A stretch of DNA of 8,450 bases from the NCBI GenBank assembly GCA_002342985.1, contig DDRC01000045.1:10989-19438 (forward strand), read 5' to 3'. The DNA comes from Flavobacteriales bacterium UBA2426 (GTDB lineage Bacteria > Bacteroidota > Bacteroidia > Flavobacteriales_F > PHOS-HE28). A program made the translations under genes and the position numbers. Under the pieces are notes generated by a model, which had not been told where the DNA came from, ran no database searches, and saw only the letters and a list, made by a program, of their open reading frames with translations. Shown piece by piece: positions 1 through 6,128 of the stretch; position 1 is the first letter of the stretch; each line of letters begins with the position of its first letter.

Positions 1-1307
1 TCAGCAAGGCGCTGGCCAACTACTTCACCGGCCGGCTCGCGGGGCGCTACGGCCGCAAGGCCCTGCTCATCGTGGGCTGGGTGCTCGCGCTGCCCGTGCC
101 CTTCCTGCTCATCTACGCCGATGCCTGGGCGTGGGTGGTGGCGGCCAACATCCTGCTGGGCATCCACCAGGGCTTCGCATGGAGCAGCACCGTGGTGATG
201 AAGATGGACCTCGTGGGCGAGAAGGACCGCGGCCTGGCCATGGGCCTCAACGAGTTCGCCGGCTACCTCGCCGTGGGCGGCATGGCCTTCCTCACCGGCT
301 ACCTCGCCGCGCACTACGGACCGCGTCCCGTGCCCTTCCAGGTGGGCATCGGCATCGCGGTATTCGGTCTGTTGCTCACCCTGCTGTGGGTGAAGGACAC
401 CGTGCACCACGTGGCGGCCGAGAGCGCCACCAGCGCCATCCCCAAGCTGAAGCGCGTGTTCGTGGAGACCAGCCTCACGCACCGCACCTTGGGGAGCGTC
501 ACCCAGGCCGGGCTGGTGAACAACCTGAACGACGGCATGCTGTGGGGCCTATTGCCCGTGTTGCTGCTGAACGAGGGCCTCGGCCAGGAGCGCATCGGCC
601 TCATCGCCGCCGTGTACCCCGCCGTGTGGGGGCTCGGGCAGCTCTTCACCGGCAAGCTCGCCGATGTGGTGAACCGCCGCTCGCTGCTCATCATCGGCAT
701 GGTGCTGCAAGGCGTGGCCATCCTGGGCCTGCCCTTCGTGCATGCGCAGGGCGCCTACATCGCGCTCAGCGCCGCGCTCGGCCTGGGCACCGCGCTCGTC
801 TACCCCACCTTCCTGGCCGTGCTGGCCGCGCACACCCATCCGCAGCAGCGCAGCGAGGCCGTGGGCGTGTTCCGCCTGTGGCGCGACCTGGGCTATGCCA
901 TCGGCGCGCTGCTCACCGGCCTCATCGCCGACCGTTTCGGCATCACCGCCTCCATCCTCGCCATCGGCGCGGTCACCGTGGGCAGCGGCGTGGTGCTGTG
1001 GCTGCGCATGCCCAGCGAGCGCAAGTGCCTGGAGCCCGCGGACCTGAAGCCGCTGCTGCACCAGCCCGGCGTGCGCGTGGTGGACGTGCGCAGCCCCGCC
1101 GAGTACGCCAGCGGCCACCTGCCCCAGGCCATCAACATCCCCCTCACCGAGCTGCTGGAGCGCGCGCGCAGCTGGTCGCCCCGGGAGCGCATCATCACCG
1201 TGTGCGCCAAGGGCGGCGGGCGCAGCGCCCAGGCCGCGCAGGTGCTGCGGGACATGGGCTTTGGAAGGACGTGGTGGTTGTGCGGGGGGACGGTGGGGTG
1301 GCGGTGA
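1..1307 (+). CDS. MFS transporter fused to C-terminal rhodanese domain (5' end outside window)
   Basis: The reading frame is open from base 3, so the gene enters from the left; 434 residues are visible. The first visible residues contain the MFS motif A after TM2 (TGRLAGRYGRK), and a second copy of the motif lies in the middle (GKLADVVNRR), as expected for the two six-helix halves. About 335 residues are membrane transporter, lacking only TM1 and part of TM2. From about residue 338 follows a rhodanese domain: VVDVRSPAEY, GHLPQAINIP, and the active-site loop VCAKGGGRS with the catalytic Cys at codon 1203-1205, ending in LCGGTVGWR. Rhodaneses carry sulfur as a Cys persulfide; the domain would probably sit on the cytoplasmic face. 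A role in sulfur-compound or oxyanion transport is inference; no substrate can be read. The gene converges on the T9SS gene downstream. Its 3' end is the parent of copies B to E. Confidence 0.9.
   Translation, partial: SKALANYFTGRLAGRYGRKALLIVGWVLALPVPFLLIYADAWAWVVAANILLGIHQGFAWSSTVVMKMDLVGEKDRGLAMGLNEFAGYLAVGGMAFLTGYLAAHYGPRPVPFQVGIGIAVFGLLLTLLWVKDTVHHVAAESATSAIPKLKRVFVETSLTHRTLGSVTQAGLVNNLNDGMLWGLLPVLLLNEGLGQERIGLIAAVYPAVWGLGQLFTGKLADVVNRRSLLIIGMVLQGVAILGLPFVHAQGAYIALSAALGLGTALVYPTFLAVLAAHTHPQQRSEAVGVFRLWRDLGYAIGALLTGLIADRFGITASILAIGAVTVGSGVVLWLRMPSERKCLEPADLKPLLHQPGVRVVDVRSPAEYASGHLPQAINIPLTELLERARSWSPRERIITVCAKGGGRSAQAAQVLRDMGFGRTWWLCGGTVGWR
1184..1307 (+). repeat. Copy A: parental rhodanese-tail core of the dispersed repeat
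   Basis: This last stretch of the intact MFS-rhodanese gene recurs four more times at 4021-4144, 4731-4870, 5770-5893 and 8026-8149. Three blocks are identical in all five copies by eye: 1184-1207 (begins GGAGCGCATCATCACC), 1221-1241 (CGCAGCGCCCAGGCC...) and 1269-1289 (TGGTGGTTGTGCGGGGGG is its core). The downstream hairpin seen after copies C, D and E is absent here, so this is the original gene end rather than a repeat insertion. Confidence 0.9.
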
Positions 1308-1373
1308 GGATGGGTAAGTGACCTTCCACCCGACAACTTGAATGGGAGCCTTCGCGGAGATCCGAGGATCGGC

Positions 1374-3557
1374 TCACTCCTTCGCGAAGCGCGCTACTGC
1401 CCGACCGTGCTCGGTGATCACCGCTGCGGTATAGAGGCCGGTCGGAAGCCTGCCCACGTCGAGAGAACTGAGGGAACCAGACCATCGGCCTTGCAACACC
1501 ACGCGACCCTGAGCATCGTGGACGAGCCATTGCCCCGTGCCGCTCGAGCTCAACAGCAAACGGATCTCGTCGCTCGCTGGATTCGGAGCGATCACGAGCG
1601 ATGATGCCTGGTGCGCTGGAACGCGCGTGCTGAGCTCCGCCACCACGGTAGCCGTGTTCGTGCGGATAGGCGGATTCACATCAAAGTAGATATCGGCCTT
1701 GTTAGCCAGCACCGTACCGGGCACTATCCAAGGGTGTGGCGCGATGGCAAAGGAGAAGGCCCCTTGGCTGCCCATCAGGTCGCTGGTGCTATCAGGGAGC
1801 ATGATGTCCGGGAAGTCGATGATGAGGATGGAGTCGCTCTCCAAGCGCGCCTCAAAGGCATGTGTTGCGCCAAGGATCCGCAAGCTCGCCACCTCAAGCA
1901 CGTGCGACAGCGTGTCCACCAAGCGCACATGCAGTGCTTCGGCGTTGCCCGTGTTCTGGAAACGGATGGTGTAGGCCAGCGACGTATCGGCATCGAGAAA
2001 GAAGTGCGACCCGCTCAGGCGCGAGCTCGTGCTCACCAACTTATCGTTCGGGTCGTAGGCGCCCACCACCAGGGTACTGAGCGTTGCCACATCGTTCACC
2101 GGATCGGCATCCGCGGGCGATGGCGCCAGCGTGAGCGTGGCGTTCACGTTCGTACCGATCAGCAACGGGTCGGGGGGCACCTGCAGCACCACCGCGATGT
2201 TCAGCTGCCCGAAGGCAGTGAGCGAAGGCACCGTGAACTGCAATTGCCCGGGCGTGTTCACCGTGGGCGGCATACTGCTGCTCACGTAGCTGAGCACCGG
2301 GTCGTAGTCCAGCGTTGCGGTGAAGGGGCCGAAGGAATACGCACCGTTGTTGAGCGCGCGCAGGCCATAGCCGAACGTGAAGCCCGGTCGCGGCGTGCCG
2401 GACCAGAGCACCGCCTCCATGTCCGGGCCGTAGAGCGGCTGCAGCGCCATGTCCATCGTCACGTTGGGCGTGACGGCATTGAGCGTGAAGGGCGCAGGCA
2501 GCACCGCCGGACAGAGCGGCGCATGGTTGCCCGCATCGGCGATGGTGGCGGTGTACACACCATAGGGCAGCGCTTCGCTATAGTATCCCGCGCCATCGGT
2601 GAGCTCGTAATGCCCGCCGGGGGCGCATTGCACCACGCGCCAGGGATAGGGCACATCACCGGGGTCCTGGATGCAATCGCCGTTGAGATCAACATACACA
2701 GTGCCATCCACCTGGCCGCAGGGAGCCGCACTCACGGGGATGGTGAACTGCACCAGCGCGCCGCAGGAGCCCATCATTGGCGGCGCGCCCCCTCCGCTCG
2801 GATCGAAGGGGTAGGCCTCCACGCCGTAGTCCCCCGGAGCCAGGTGGTCGATCGTCACCTGGTTGCCATTGGGATAGTAGTAGGTAAAGAGCCCTGTCCA
2901 GAAGAACATGCTCACGATGCCCACCTGATCGAAGGTGAGCACCGCGCTGCCCGTCTCCCCACCCGCGCAACTGGGCGTCACCACCACGTTCTGAAGCACC
3001 GGTGTGCTCAGGTCCATCACCTCGATGTTGCTGAACGTGCTCGCGCAGCCGTTGGCATCGGTCACGGTGCAGGTGTACGTGGTGCCCGGACAAAGGCCGC
3101 TCAGGAATACGTTGTTCGCGCCCACGCTGCCGCTGCCACCGGGGGTGACACTTGCGCTGTGTGGCGGAGCACCGCCCCAGGCGAAGCCGAAATAGCTCAG
3201 CGCACCGCTGCCGTTGCAGGCTCCATCGCAACTGGTCACAGCGCCCGTGAAGGTGTTGCCCGGCAACAAGGTGCCGATGGCCTGCACCGTGCCCGTGGCC
3301 ATGGCAGTACCACCCAGCGCATCTTCGACCGTGACGGTGTAGCTCCCCGCGAACAGCTCCCGCGCAGTACTGGTACCCTGCCCGATGGGCGGAGCGGGGC
3401 TCCACGTATACGTGTACGGGCCTTGTCCGCCACTGACGATGGCGTGGATCCAGCCGGTGCCGTTGCCGCAGGCGTCATTGAAGACGTTCAGTGTGACGGA
3501 AAGCGCCGCGTTAGCCTTCAAGGCGCAGAGGAGCAGTAGCCAGGCGAGGTGACGCAT
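1374..3557 (-). CDS. Large secreted multidomain protein with SprB-like, DUF7619-like and T9SS sorting domains
   Basis: 727 residues. The N-terminus MRHLAWLLLLCALKANA is a signal peptide, so the product is exported and, through its C-terminal tail, probably handled by the type IX secretion system and placed on the surface or released. Residues about 20-92 resemble a SprB repeat or Ig-like module (GGQGPYTYTWSP, GSYTVTVEDA). A second similar module follows (CTVTDANGC, near 165). Around 282-340 lies a carboxypeptidase-regulatory or SdrD-B-like module (VYVDLNGDCIQDPGD). Residues about 499-640 match the DUF7619-type domain of Bacteroidota T9SS proteins (AYDPNDK, YTIRFQNTGNAEA, KADIYFDVNPPIRTN). The end, from about 656, is a type A sorting domain (IAPNPASDEI ... 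LPTGLYTAAV). The ATG fits the signal peptide and lies 16 nt after a promoter-like box. The function of the passenger is unknown; adhesion or matrix is a guess. Confidence 0.92.
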   Translation of the reverse strand: MRHLAWLLLLCALKANAALSVTLNVFNDACGNGTGWIHAIVSGGQGPYTYTWSPAPPIGQGTSTARELFAGSYTVTVEDALGGTAMATGTVQAIGTLLPGNTFTGAVTSCDGACNGSGALSYFGFAWGGAPPHSASVTPGGSGSVGANNVFLSGLCPGTTYTCTVTDANGCASTFSNIEVMDLSTPVLQNVVVTPSCAGGETGSAVLTFDQVGIVSMFFWTGLFTYYYPNGNQVTIDHLAPGDYGVEAYPFDPSGGGAPPMMGSCGALVQFTIPVSAAPCGQVDGTVYVDLNGDCIQDPGDVPYPWRVVQCAPGGHYELTDGAGYYSEALPYGVYTATIADAGNHAPLCPAVLPAPFTLNAVTPNVTMDMALQPLYGPDMEAVLWSGTPRPGFTFGYGLRALNNGAYSFGPFTATLDYDPVLSYVSSSMPPTVNTPGQLQFTVPSLTAFGQLNIAVVLQVPPDPLLIGTNVNATLTLAPSPADADPVNDVATLSTLVVGAYDPNDKLVSTSSRLSGSHFFLDADTSLAYTIRFQNTGNAEALHVRLVDTLSHVLEVASLRILGATHAFEARLESDSILIIDFPDIMLPDSTSDLMGSQGAFSFAIAPHPWIVPGTVLANKADIYFDVNPPIRTNTATVVAELSTRVPAHQASSLVIAPNPASDEIRLLLSSSGTGQWLVHDAQGRVVLQGRWSGSLSSLDVGRLPTGLYTAAVITEHGRAVARFAKE

Positions 3558-3573
3558 AAGGTGGATCTTACCA

Positions 3574-3581
3574 CCAAGTTA
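3574..3581 (-). promoter_or_regulatory. Possible Bacteroidota -7 box for the 727-residue T9SS gene
   Basis: On the minus strand the box reads TAACTTGG, one mismatch from the Bacteroidota -7 consensus TAnnTTTG, and lies 16 nt upstream of the ATG. The same ten bases CCTAACTTGG occur upstream of the serine hydrolase gene. No good TTG at -33 is seen at standard spacing. Confidence 0.35.
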
Positions 3582-3734
3582 GGCCGATCTAAAGCATCGG
3601 AACCGAACCGTTGCAAGGAACTTATCCACCACCCGCATCGGCTCTTGGTTGGTCTTTGCATGGCGTCACGGCCACACCGTTCTACCGAAGCACCTTGCCA
3701 GGGAAGAGCTCCATAGCGCATCGCTTCGCGTTCA

Positions 3735-4144
3735 CCATCGGCGCGCTGCTCACCGGCCTCATCGCCGACCGCTTCGGCATCACCGCCTCCATCCTCGCCA
3801 TCGGCGTGGTCACCGTGGGCAGCGGCGTGGTGGTGTGGCTGCGCATGCCCAGCGAACGCAAGTGCCTGGAGCCCGCCGACCTGAAACCGCTGCTGGACCA
3901 ACCCGGTGTGCGCGTGGTGGACGTGCGCAGCCCCGCCGAGTACGCCCGCGGCCACCTGCCCCAGGCCATCAACATCCCCCTGCCCGAGCTGCTGGAGCGC
4001 GCGCGCAGCTGGTCGCCCCGGGAGCGCATCATCACCGTGTGCGCCAAGGGCGGCGGGCGCAGCGCCCAGGCCGCGCAGATCCTTCGCGACCTGGGCTTCG
4101 GACGCACGTGGTGGTTGTGCGGGGGGACGTTGGGGTGGCGGTGA
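3735..4144 (+). pseudogene. Copy B: 5'-truncated copy of the MFS-rhodanese gene end
   Basis: Aligns without any gap to 898-1307 of the MFS-rhodanese gene. I count 21 differences in 410 bp (about 95% identity), 12 of them synonymous. It encodes the last two transporter helices, the linker and the whole rhodanese domain with its Cys (codon 4040-4042) and TGA stop. The frame is open upstream to a TTG at 3611 but has no ATG before the internal MPSERK, and the transporter body is missing, so it cannot make a working carrier. A soluble rhodanese started inside is conceivable but unsupported. The left junction is abrupt: unrelated sequence up to 3734, near-identity from CCATCGGCGCG on. No hairpin module follows it, unlike C, D and E. 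Confidence 0.85.
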
Positions 4145-4237
4145 TCGGCCCCATACCTTGCGGAATACCACAACACCAGCTGCATCACCTTCCGCAGCTC
4201 CATGCAGCACGTTCATGGACATACCCTCGCAACGGCT

Positions 4238-4654
<417 letters not shown>

Positions 4655-4730
4655 TCGGCCAAGGCACATCACCAACCGCATCCTTGGAACGAACCGAGGC
4701 TGACAGGTTCCCGTTGGCACAACCACCGAA

Positions 4731-4870
4731 GGAGCGCATCATCACCGTGTGCGCGAAGGGTGGCGGACGCAGCGCCCAGGCCGCGCAGGTGTTGCGGGAC
4801 ATGGGCTTTGGAAGGACGTGGTGGTTGTGCGGGGGGGCCGATGGGTCCGATACCTATCGGACGGCGGTAA
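4731..4870 (+). repeat. Copy C: rhodanese-tail repeat, interrupted by a palindrome
   Basis: 4731-4836 matches 1184-1289 of the parent gene with four differences, all synonymous (GCG for GCC, GGT for GGC, GGA for GGG, TTG for CTG). The catalytic Cys codon is at 4750-4752. After the GGGGGG run, 4837-4844 aligns loosely with the parent, then the palindrome GTCCGATACCTATCGGAC interrupts, and the tail resumes with GGCGGTAA where the parent has GGCGGTGA. Because the frame is open from a TTG at 4651 that overlaps the protease stop codon, a small hybrid peptide is possible, but I do not support it as a gene: it lacks the N-terminal half of the rhodanese fold. Confidence 0.88.
4845..4862 (+). repeat. 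Palindrome P1 inside copy C
   Basis: GTCCGATACCTATCGGAC: two 8-base arms around CC. The reverse-complement form (GG centre) occurs at 5945-5962. In the alignment to the parent gene it replaces a single T between GGGG and GGCGG, as expected for a short insertion within the repeat. Confidence 0.8.
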
Positions 4871-4902
4871 GGGAAGACCACCGGTTCACCAGGCTACCTG
4901 GG

Positions 4903-4928
4903 GCAGGGTCCATTAAGTGAGACCCTGC
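4903..4928 (+). repeat. Hairpin P2 downstream of copy C
   Basis: Arms GCAGGGTC and GACCCTGC, with inner CAT/GTG pairing (one wobble), loop TAA and one unpaired A on the 3' side. It starts exactly 32 nt after the TAA that ends copy C. No T-run follows on either strand, so a Rho-independent terminator is not the obvious reading, although it lies between a + gene and the end of a - gene. Confidence 0.8.
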
Positions 4929-4955
4929 AGAGGACCGGGCTGCCACCACCAGGGC

Positions 4956-5621
4956 TCAACCCTTCACAAAACGAAGCGTCAGGACACCCTGGTCCGAATG
5001 GATCCGGAGCAGGTATACCCCATCGGACCATTGCGAGAGGTCGACGATCCGTGTTGTTCCGGGGTAGGTTCCGATCCGCTCACCCCGCAGGGTAAAGAGC
5101 TCGATCCGTTCAAGGGTCGCATGGTCCGGGCGGATGTGCACCTGTGCAAGGTCTAGCTCGGCCCGTACGTGGCCCGGGGATACCGGGCTATCGGCCACAC
5201 CTACGTTCACGCAGCCGGGTGCGGGTGCGAATTGATAGTTGAACACCACGTTGTTCACGCCGCAATAGGCCACCGTATTGTCACCACTGCCCTGCAGGTC
5301 AACATCGCCGAATTCCTGCACGCGGATGTTGTTCCCGTCGCCGGTCACCGTAAGCGGGGTGGAGCCCTTGTACCAGACCTGGTTGCCATCGCCCGCCAGC
5401 TGAACGGATGCGCCGGCCTCGACCAACACGAGGCTCTCGTCCACGTTCAACGTCGTTCCCATCGCGTCCCCGCATACCCAATAGGCTGCGCTGGTACCGG
5501 TCACCACACCGGGGCTTCCTTCATCCACGATGAGCGCGGAAGCAGGGATCACCCCGGTGCATTGTCCCCGACCGATCGTTGCGAGCAAGACCAGGACGCT
5601 CGAACCCAGGAATGCTTTCAT
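4956..5621 (-). CDS. Small secreted T9SS protein with DUF3060-like beta repeats
   Basis: 221 residues from the ATG at 5621. A signal peptide (MKAFLGSSVLVLLATIGRG, cleavage near 19-20) leads into a short beta-repeat body. It contains G-D-G-N type turns at about 77-80 (GDGNQVW), 94-98 (GDGNNIRV), 112-116 (SGDNTV) and 121-126 (GVNNVV), like DUF3060-type parallel beta stacks. Four cysteines lie before the tail (about 21, 50, 120, 137). The end, from about 144, is a type A T9SS sorting domain (IELFTLRGERIG ... WSDGVYLLRI ... LRFVKG). A longer start at a TTG (5639) is rejected because it lies inside the -7 box. The gene reads toward copy C and away from copy D. Exported, function unknown. Confidence 0.88.
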   Translation of the reverse strand: MKAFLGSSVLVLLATIGRGQCTGVIPASALIVDEGSPGVVTGTSAAYWVCGDAMGTTLNVDESLVLVEAGASVQLAGDGNQVWYKGSTPLTVTGDGNNIRVQEFGDVDLQGSGDNTVAYCGVNNVVFNYQFAPAPGCVNVGVADSPVSPGHVRAELDLAQVHIRPDHATLERIELFTLRGERIGTYPGTTRIVDLSQWSDGVYLLRIHSDQGVLTLRFVKG

Positions 5622-5636
5622 GGCGGGCCTTTCACC

Positions 5637-5644
5637 CAAAGGTA
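5637..5644 (-). promoter_or_regulatory. Bacteroidota -7 box of the 221-residue T9SS gene
   Basis: On the minus strand TACCTTTG, a perfect match to TAnnTTTG, ends 15 nt before the ATG. The expected start site lies a few bases further on, giving a leader of roughly ten bases. This position decides the ATG at 5621 as the start. The only TTG upstream is about 29 nt away, more than the usual spacing. Confidence 0.6.
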
Positions 5645-5677
5645 GCCGGATCCCTGATCATGCGCACGGGATTCAAA

Positions 5678-5765
5678 CCTCCGCAGGTCTCCTGAAGTAC
5701 GAAGGGCCGTGCGGCTCGCCGCCCGTGGGCCGCAAGGTCTCCGAAGACGGAAGAGCCTGCGGAGG
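5678..5765 (+). repeat. Inverted repeat and hairpin module upstream of copy D
   Basis: Perfect 10-base arms CCTCCGCAGG (5678-5687) and CCTGCGGAGG (5756-5765) enclose an 68-base interior. The interior holds a smaller hairpin GCGGC-TC-GCCGC (5711-5722) and an imperfect direct repeat beginning GGTCTCC at 5686 and 5736. The right half (5731-5760, CGCAAGGTCTCCGAAG ... GAGCCTGC) resembles the hairpin module upstream of copy E at 7939-7967. The module ends five bases before the rhodanese core. Confidence 0.7.
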
Positions 5766-5769
5766 TGCA

Positions 5770-5893
5770 GGAGCGCATCATCACCGTGTGCGCCACCGGC
5801 GGCGGGCGCAGCGCCCAGGCCGCGCAGGTGCTGCGGGACATGGGCTTCGGGCGCACGTGGTGGTTGTGCGGGGGGACGTTGGGGTGGCGATGA
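5770..5893 (+). repeat. Copy D: rhodanese-tail repeat
   Basis: Ungapped match to 1184-1307, with TGA at 5891-5893 and the catalytic Cys codon at 5789-5791. Differences are few: one replacement in the active-site loop (CATGGGRS instead of CAKGGGRS), V to L near the end as in copy B, and synonymous changes in the FGR segment, at the Gly codon and at the last Arg. No ATG in frame precedes the core within the fragment, so no gene is called. It begins at the same base (GGAGCGC) as copy C. Confidence 0.88.
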
Positions 5894-5925
5894 GGGGAGG
5901 TCGTAGGTGCACCAGACTACATGGT

Positions 5926-5963
5926 GCAGGGTCCACTGCGTGAGGTCCGATAGGTATCGGACC
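5926..5963 (+). repeat. Half P2 hairpin joined to palindrome P1 downstream of copy D
   Basis: 5926-5943 is the left arm and loop of P2 (GCAGGGTCCACTGCGTGA), again exactly 32 nt after the stop of the core. Where the right arm GACCCTGC should follow, palindrome P1 stands instead (5944-5963, GGTCCGATAGGTATCGGACC, nine-base arms). Sequence similar to that following copy E resumes afterwards with GCTTGGAAC (5971-5979). Confidence 0.8.
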
Positions 5964-5967
5964 AGCT

Positions 5968-5991
5968 CATGCTTGGAACTTCACAAGCATG
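5968..5991 (+). repeat. Hairpin CATGCTTG / CAAGCATG
   Basis: Eight-base perfect arms with an eight-base loop, directly after P1. The segment GCTTGGAAC within it recurs at 8212-8220 after copy E and, as CTTGGAAC, at 4683-4690 before copy C. It has no T-run. It might belong to the repeat unit or to the leader region of the serine hydrolase gene. Confidence 0.5.
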
Positions 5992-6034
5992 GTACACTGT
6001 TCGGTGGAAACCCATTTCAGGACGGGTCAGCACC

Positions 6035-6042
6035 TAACTTGG
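6035..6042 (+). promoter_or_regulatory. Possible -7 box of the serine hydrolase gene
   Basis: TAACTTGG, one mismatch from TAnnTTTG, preceded by CC exactly as in the box before the 727-residue T9SS gene. It would give a leader of about 50 to 80 nt depending on the start codon used. No standard -33 TTG was found. Confidence 0.3.
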
Positions 6043-6128
6043 CCATGGATGCCATGCGCTCATGCCGCAAGCCGAAGCACATCTTGCAGCGCCCTGCGAA
6101 CATGAGCAAAGGACCAACCACGCGAACC

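Noticed and set aside
131..1321. Long + strand frame overlapping the MFS-rhodanese gene, rich in Arg, His, Gly and Pro
   Set aside because: It is a GC-rich frame-shadow of the transporter; composition is not protein-like and all recognisable motifs are in the other frame.
1346..1375. GAGCC...GGCTC inverted repeat with an inner GATCC/GGATC between the two convergent genes
   Set aside because: Could be a bidirectional terminator, but the arms are five bases, one overlaps the stop codon, and no T-run follows on either strand.
1611..3539. 642-codon + strand frame antisense to the large T9SS gene
   Set aside because: His/Arg/Gly-rich shadow; the minus strand has a signal peptide, known domains and a sorting tail.
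5907..6128. N-terminal extension of the serine hydrolase frame to 5907
   Set aside because: It would begin in repeat DNA and bury the signal peptide behind 74 residues; the ATG at 6129 (or 6102) gives a normal signal peptide.
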